Of a stretch of DNA of 64,000 nucleotides, positions 62,474-64,000 are shown piece by piece. Made by a program: the position numbers and the translations under genes. Under the pieces are notes generated by a model. That model was given only the letters and a program-made list of their open reading frames with translations. It did not search any database and had not been told where the DNA came from. Each line of letters begins with the position of its first letter. Position 1 is the first letter of the stretch. This stretch comes from Terrisporobacter mayombei (lineage in GTDB: Bacteria > Bacillota > Clostridia > Peptostreptococcales > Peptostreptococcaceae), in contig NZ_JAHZMP010000001.1 in assembly GCF_020748465.1 (NCBI RefSeq), forward strand, positions 496,001 through 560,000. Reading direction: 5' to 3'.

Positions 62474-62891
62474 AATAAATCCCCCTTATTTTTTCATAAT
62501 AAATTTACATTAAATTCTAATTACCTCTTTATAATTAATGTAAAGATAATCTTAGTGATATGGATTTTAATATCCTTGATGATGATGAAAAATTTTTCGT
62601 CATCATCTCCCCTTATTTTTACTTCCACAAAAATATATCGTTAATATTACAACAGTTATATTAATTAGATTACAAACCACTCTCCATTCAATAAAATTAT
62701 TATTATTTTAAAAATCTTTTCCTATCTCATTTATTTTCTTTTTATACTTTTTATGTTAAAATAGTTATTATATTTTGATAAGCTTGAATATAAATTTTAA
62801 TAGATATTTTGTTAATAATATAAATATAATATTTGTTTCAAGTATCAAAGATAAATAGATTAAATTCTATTAAGGAAACAGGAGGATTGAA
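62474..62891. other. Gene-free stretch with a long dyad and a possible tiny frame
   Basis: A perfect-length 15+15 inverted repeat (GATGATGATGAAAAA / TTTTTCGTCATCATC, 62578-62607, one mismatch) and a small GGAT..ATCC hairpin beside it. On the minus strand a GTG-initiated 25-codon frame (62680 to 62603, MVCNLINITVVILTIYFCGS plus KNKGR) ends in the dyad; weak RBS. The right-hand part is AT-rich upstream sequence of the gene at 62892, with no clear promoter. Confidence 0.35.
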
Positions 62892-63347
62892 ATGAGCATA
62901 AGACAAAAATTTGCCGAATCATTTGCAAAATCTAAAACAATGAGCGGCCCAGAAAAAAGAGCCAACGAAATAATGGGGAAAATCCTTTTAAAAAAAGCTA
63001 TACTTCCAATAGTTGCTATGGTTGTAGTTATTATAGCATTTGCTGCACTAAGAATTAATGGTTGGTATGCTTTTGCAATAAACATAGCAATAGCAATTGG
63101 TACTTTCTTCTATATGAGAAATGCAAGTAAAAAGTATCAAGCTTTTAAACCTTATGTTGGTAACTTAATAAAAGTTGAGAAAAAAGGTAAAAAGGAATAT
63201 GTTGCAATCATAAAACAAGGTAAAATGCCTGTTAAATTACAAATCGCCTATGGTGGAGAAGATTTAGAAAACATTAAGAAAAATCAACTTGTACAAATAA
63301 GCTACAACCCAGATTACAAAATAGCTATACTAGTTACAAAGCAATAA
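62892..63347 (+). CDS. Two-helix membrane protein of unknown function
   Basis: 151 residues: basic cytoplasmic start (1-36, RQKFAESFAKSKTMSGPEKR), two adjacent membrane helices (about 37-56 and 59-76) and a soluble beta-rich domain (about 85-151, VGNLIKVEKKGKKEYVAIIK, VQISYNPDYKIAILV). RBS CAGGAGG. Family not recognised; intact frame, RBS and terminator support it. Confidence 0.65.
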   Translation: MSIRQKFAESFAKSKTMSGPEKRANEIMGKILLKKAILPIVAMVVVIIAFAALRINGWYAFAINIAIAIGTFFYMRNASKKYQAFKPYVGNLIKVEKKGKKEYVAIIKQGKMPVKLQIAYGGEDLENIKKNQLVQISYNPDYKIAILVTKQ

Positions 63348-63364
63348 TATTGATTAATACATAT

Positions 63365-63398
63365 AAAAAACTTCTACTAAAAATAGTAGAAGTTTTTT
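63365..63398. terminator. Bidirectional intrinsic terminator
   Basis: AAAAAACTTCTACTA / TAGTAGAAGTTTTTT perfect stem with an AAAA loop between convergent genes. Confidence 0.92.
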
Positions 63399-63406
63399 AT
63401 TATTCT

Positions 63407-63667
63407 CTAATCTTTACTAAGTACATAGTCTCTATAAATCTTCAGTGCCTTTGCAAGCTGATCTGGACAAGATGTATTCTTATTTCTACAAGGTATATAT
63501 TCAAGCTGATCAATTATTTCATCAATATGTCCTCCTTCAACAAAATGTTTTAAAGCTATTAATGATCCATCACATCCTCCATCAAATACAACATCTAGTA
63601 AAATATCATCTTCTATATTTAATAAAATCGATTTTGCACAAACACCATGAGTATAATATCTATACAT
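63407..63667 (-). CDS. TSCPD-domain protein (TIGR03905 type)
   Basis: 86 residues from ATG 63667 (RBS GGGGGTGA overlaps an upstream ATG, which is rejected). YRYYTHGVCAKSILLNIEDD, VVFDGGCDGSLIALKHFVEG, and CRNKNTSCPDQLAKAL show the conserved G-V-C, GGC-G and TSCPDQ-A motifs. The TSCPD domain is the C-terminal Zn-finger-like module of vitamin-B12-dependent ribonucleotide reductases; stand-alone forms in Clostridia have unknown function. Confidence 0.9.
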   Translation of the reverse strand: MYRYYTHGVCAKSILLNIEDDILLDVVFDGGCDGSLIALKHFVEGGHIDEIIDQLEYIPCRNKNTSCPDQLAKALKIYRDYVLSKD

Positions 63668-63812
63668 TTTCTTCACCCCCATAATAATTTATGATTAAAA
63701 AAATGCTATAATGATATTATAATTGTTTATCTTAATATAATTTAATGTTTAAGAAGTAAAGCTGAGGTAAATAGTAATAGTAAAATATTACTCATGCGAA
63801 AGGAGTATAACT

Positions 63813-64000
63813 TTGAAAAAAGAATATTATTTAGAAATGGGTTTTCGGGGGCTAACTCTTCTTTTTTGGCCCATAATAATATACAAATGGATTTTCATTC
63901 CAAATATTTATATGGAAAGAAATTCTTTTTTAATCTTTACTATTTTGGCAGTAATATACATAATAAATATTGGAATTTTACAAATAAAATATAAATTTTT
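63813..64000 (+). CDS. Membrane protein, partial (runs off the window)
   Basis: TTG start with AAAGGAG eight bases upstream gives MKKEYYLEMGFRGLTLLFWP, a first membrane helix and FLIFTILAVIYIINIGILQI as a second; the frame is open to the last base (62 codons visible). This frame is preferred to an ATG-started one (63794) that has no RBS and a poor composition. Family cannot be told from the N-terminus. Confidence 0.6.
   Translation, partial: MKKEYYLEMGFRGLTLLFWPIIIYKWIFIPNIYMERNSFLIFTILAVIYIINIGILQIKYKF

Noticed and set aside
63794..63994. ATG-started 66-codon frame at the right edge
   Set aside because: No RBS; an overlapping TTG frame at 63813 has AAAGGAG at correct spacing and a normal membrane-protein composition.

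Overview
The window is one contiguous piece of a very AT-rich Gram-positive chromosome with strong AAGGAGG-type ribosome binding sites, frequent TTG/GTG starts and U-tailed hairpins between most convergent genes. The gene set (type III glutamine synthetase with an ANTAR regulator, aspartate 4-decarboxylase, OPT peptide transporter, DUF116, DUF3867, TSCPD protein, a HesB-like selenoprotein) points to an anaerobic Clostridia member, most likely Peptostreptococcaceae (Paraclostridium/Romboutsia/Clostridioides neighbourhood). The family call is inference; there is no rRNA, tRNA, CRISPR array, phage or insertion sequence in view.

Layout. 0-5.3 kb: a degenerate CehA/McbA-type PHP protein, a secreted DUF5050 protein, and a MerR regulator divergent from a MATE exporter with a textbook MerR operator between them. 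5.3-10.9 kb: ferredoxin, a ruined CTP synthase gene (pyrG), an ANTAR response regulator, glutamine synthetase III behind a promoter-proximal terminator, then a decayed stretch. 10.9-21.6 kb (mostly minus strand): NatAB-type ABC exporter with a CPBP protease fused to the permease, intracellular-type subtilisin, POT peptide transporter, a three-rhodanese lipoprotein, a flavodoxin pseudogene, an ABC exporter and an HD-domain protein. 21.8-30.1 kb: OPT transporter with an overlapping PqqD-like gene, CPBP protease, a HesB-like gene read through an in-frame TGA, DUF116, transaldolase-like aldolase, VanW protein and a TIGR01212 radical SAM protein.

30.2-37.7 kb: an EamA transporter with a -24/-12 promoter, opposite a PAS/AAA+ sigma-54 activator, with three matching palindromes between them; then pentapeptide, DJ-1, PLC-like, HAD, CinA and XRE-cupin genes. 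38-45 kb: a plus-strand row of DUF819 permease, M19 dipeptidase, D-Ala-D-Ala ligase, MocR regulator and aspartate 4-decarboxylase. The first two probably form a dipeptide uptake/cleavage unit controlled by the XRE-cupin protein through two identical palindromes flanking the promoter. 45-64 kb: housekeeping and small genes, including ABC-F ATPase, GDPD, isochorismatase-type hydrolase, LD-carboxypeptidase, Gfo/Idh oxidoreductase, EamA transporter, a GntR-RCK_C regulator (possible c-di-AMP sensor), glycerol kinase, cold-shock protein, methyltransferase, Cu/Zn SOD, a CAP-domain protein with cysteine-bearing repeats, a C_GCAxxG_C_C pseudogene and a TSCPD protein.

The strongest finds are the TGA-containing HesB-like gene with a SECIS-like hairpin, the complete sigma-54 regulatory unit at 31.2-31.4 kb, the XRE operator pair at 38.0 kb, the ANTAR/GSIII antitermination layout, and four decayed genes that are easily missed (pyrG, flavodoxin, a C_GCAxxG_C_C protein and an unidentified one).
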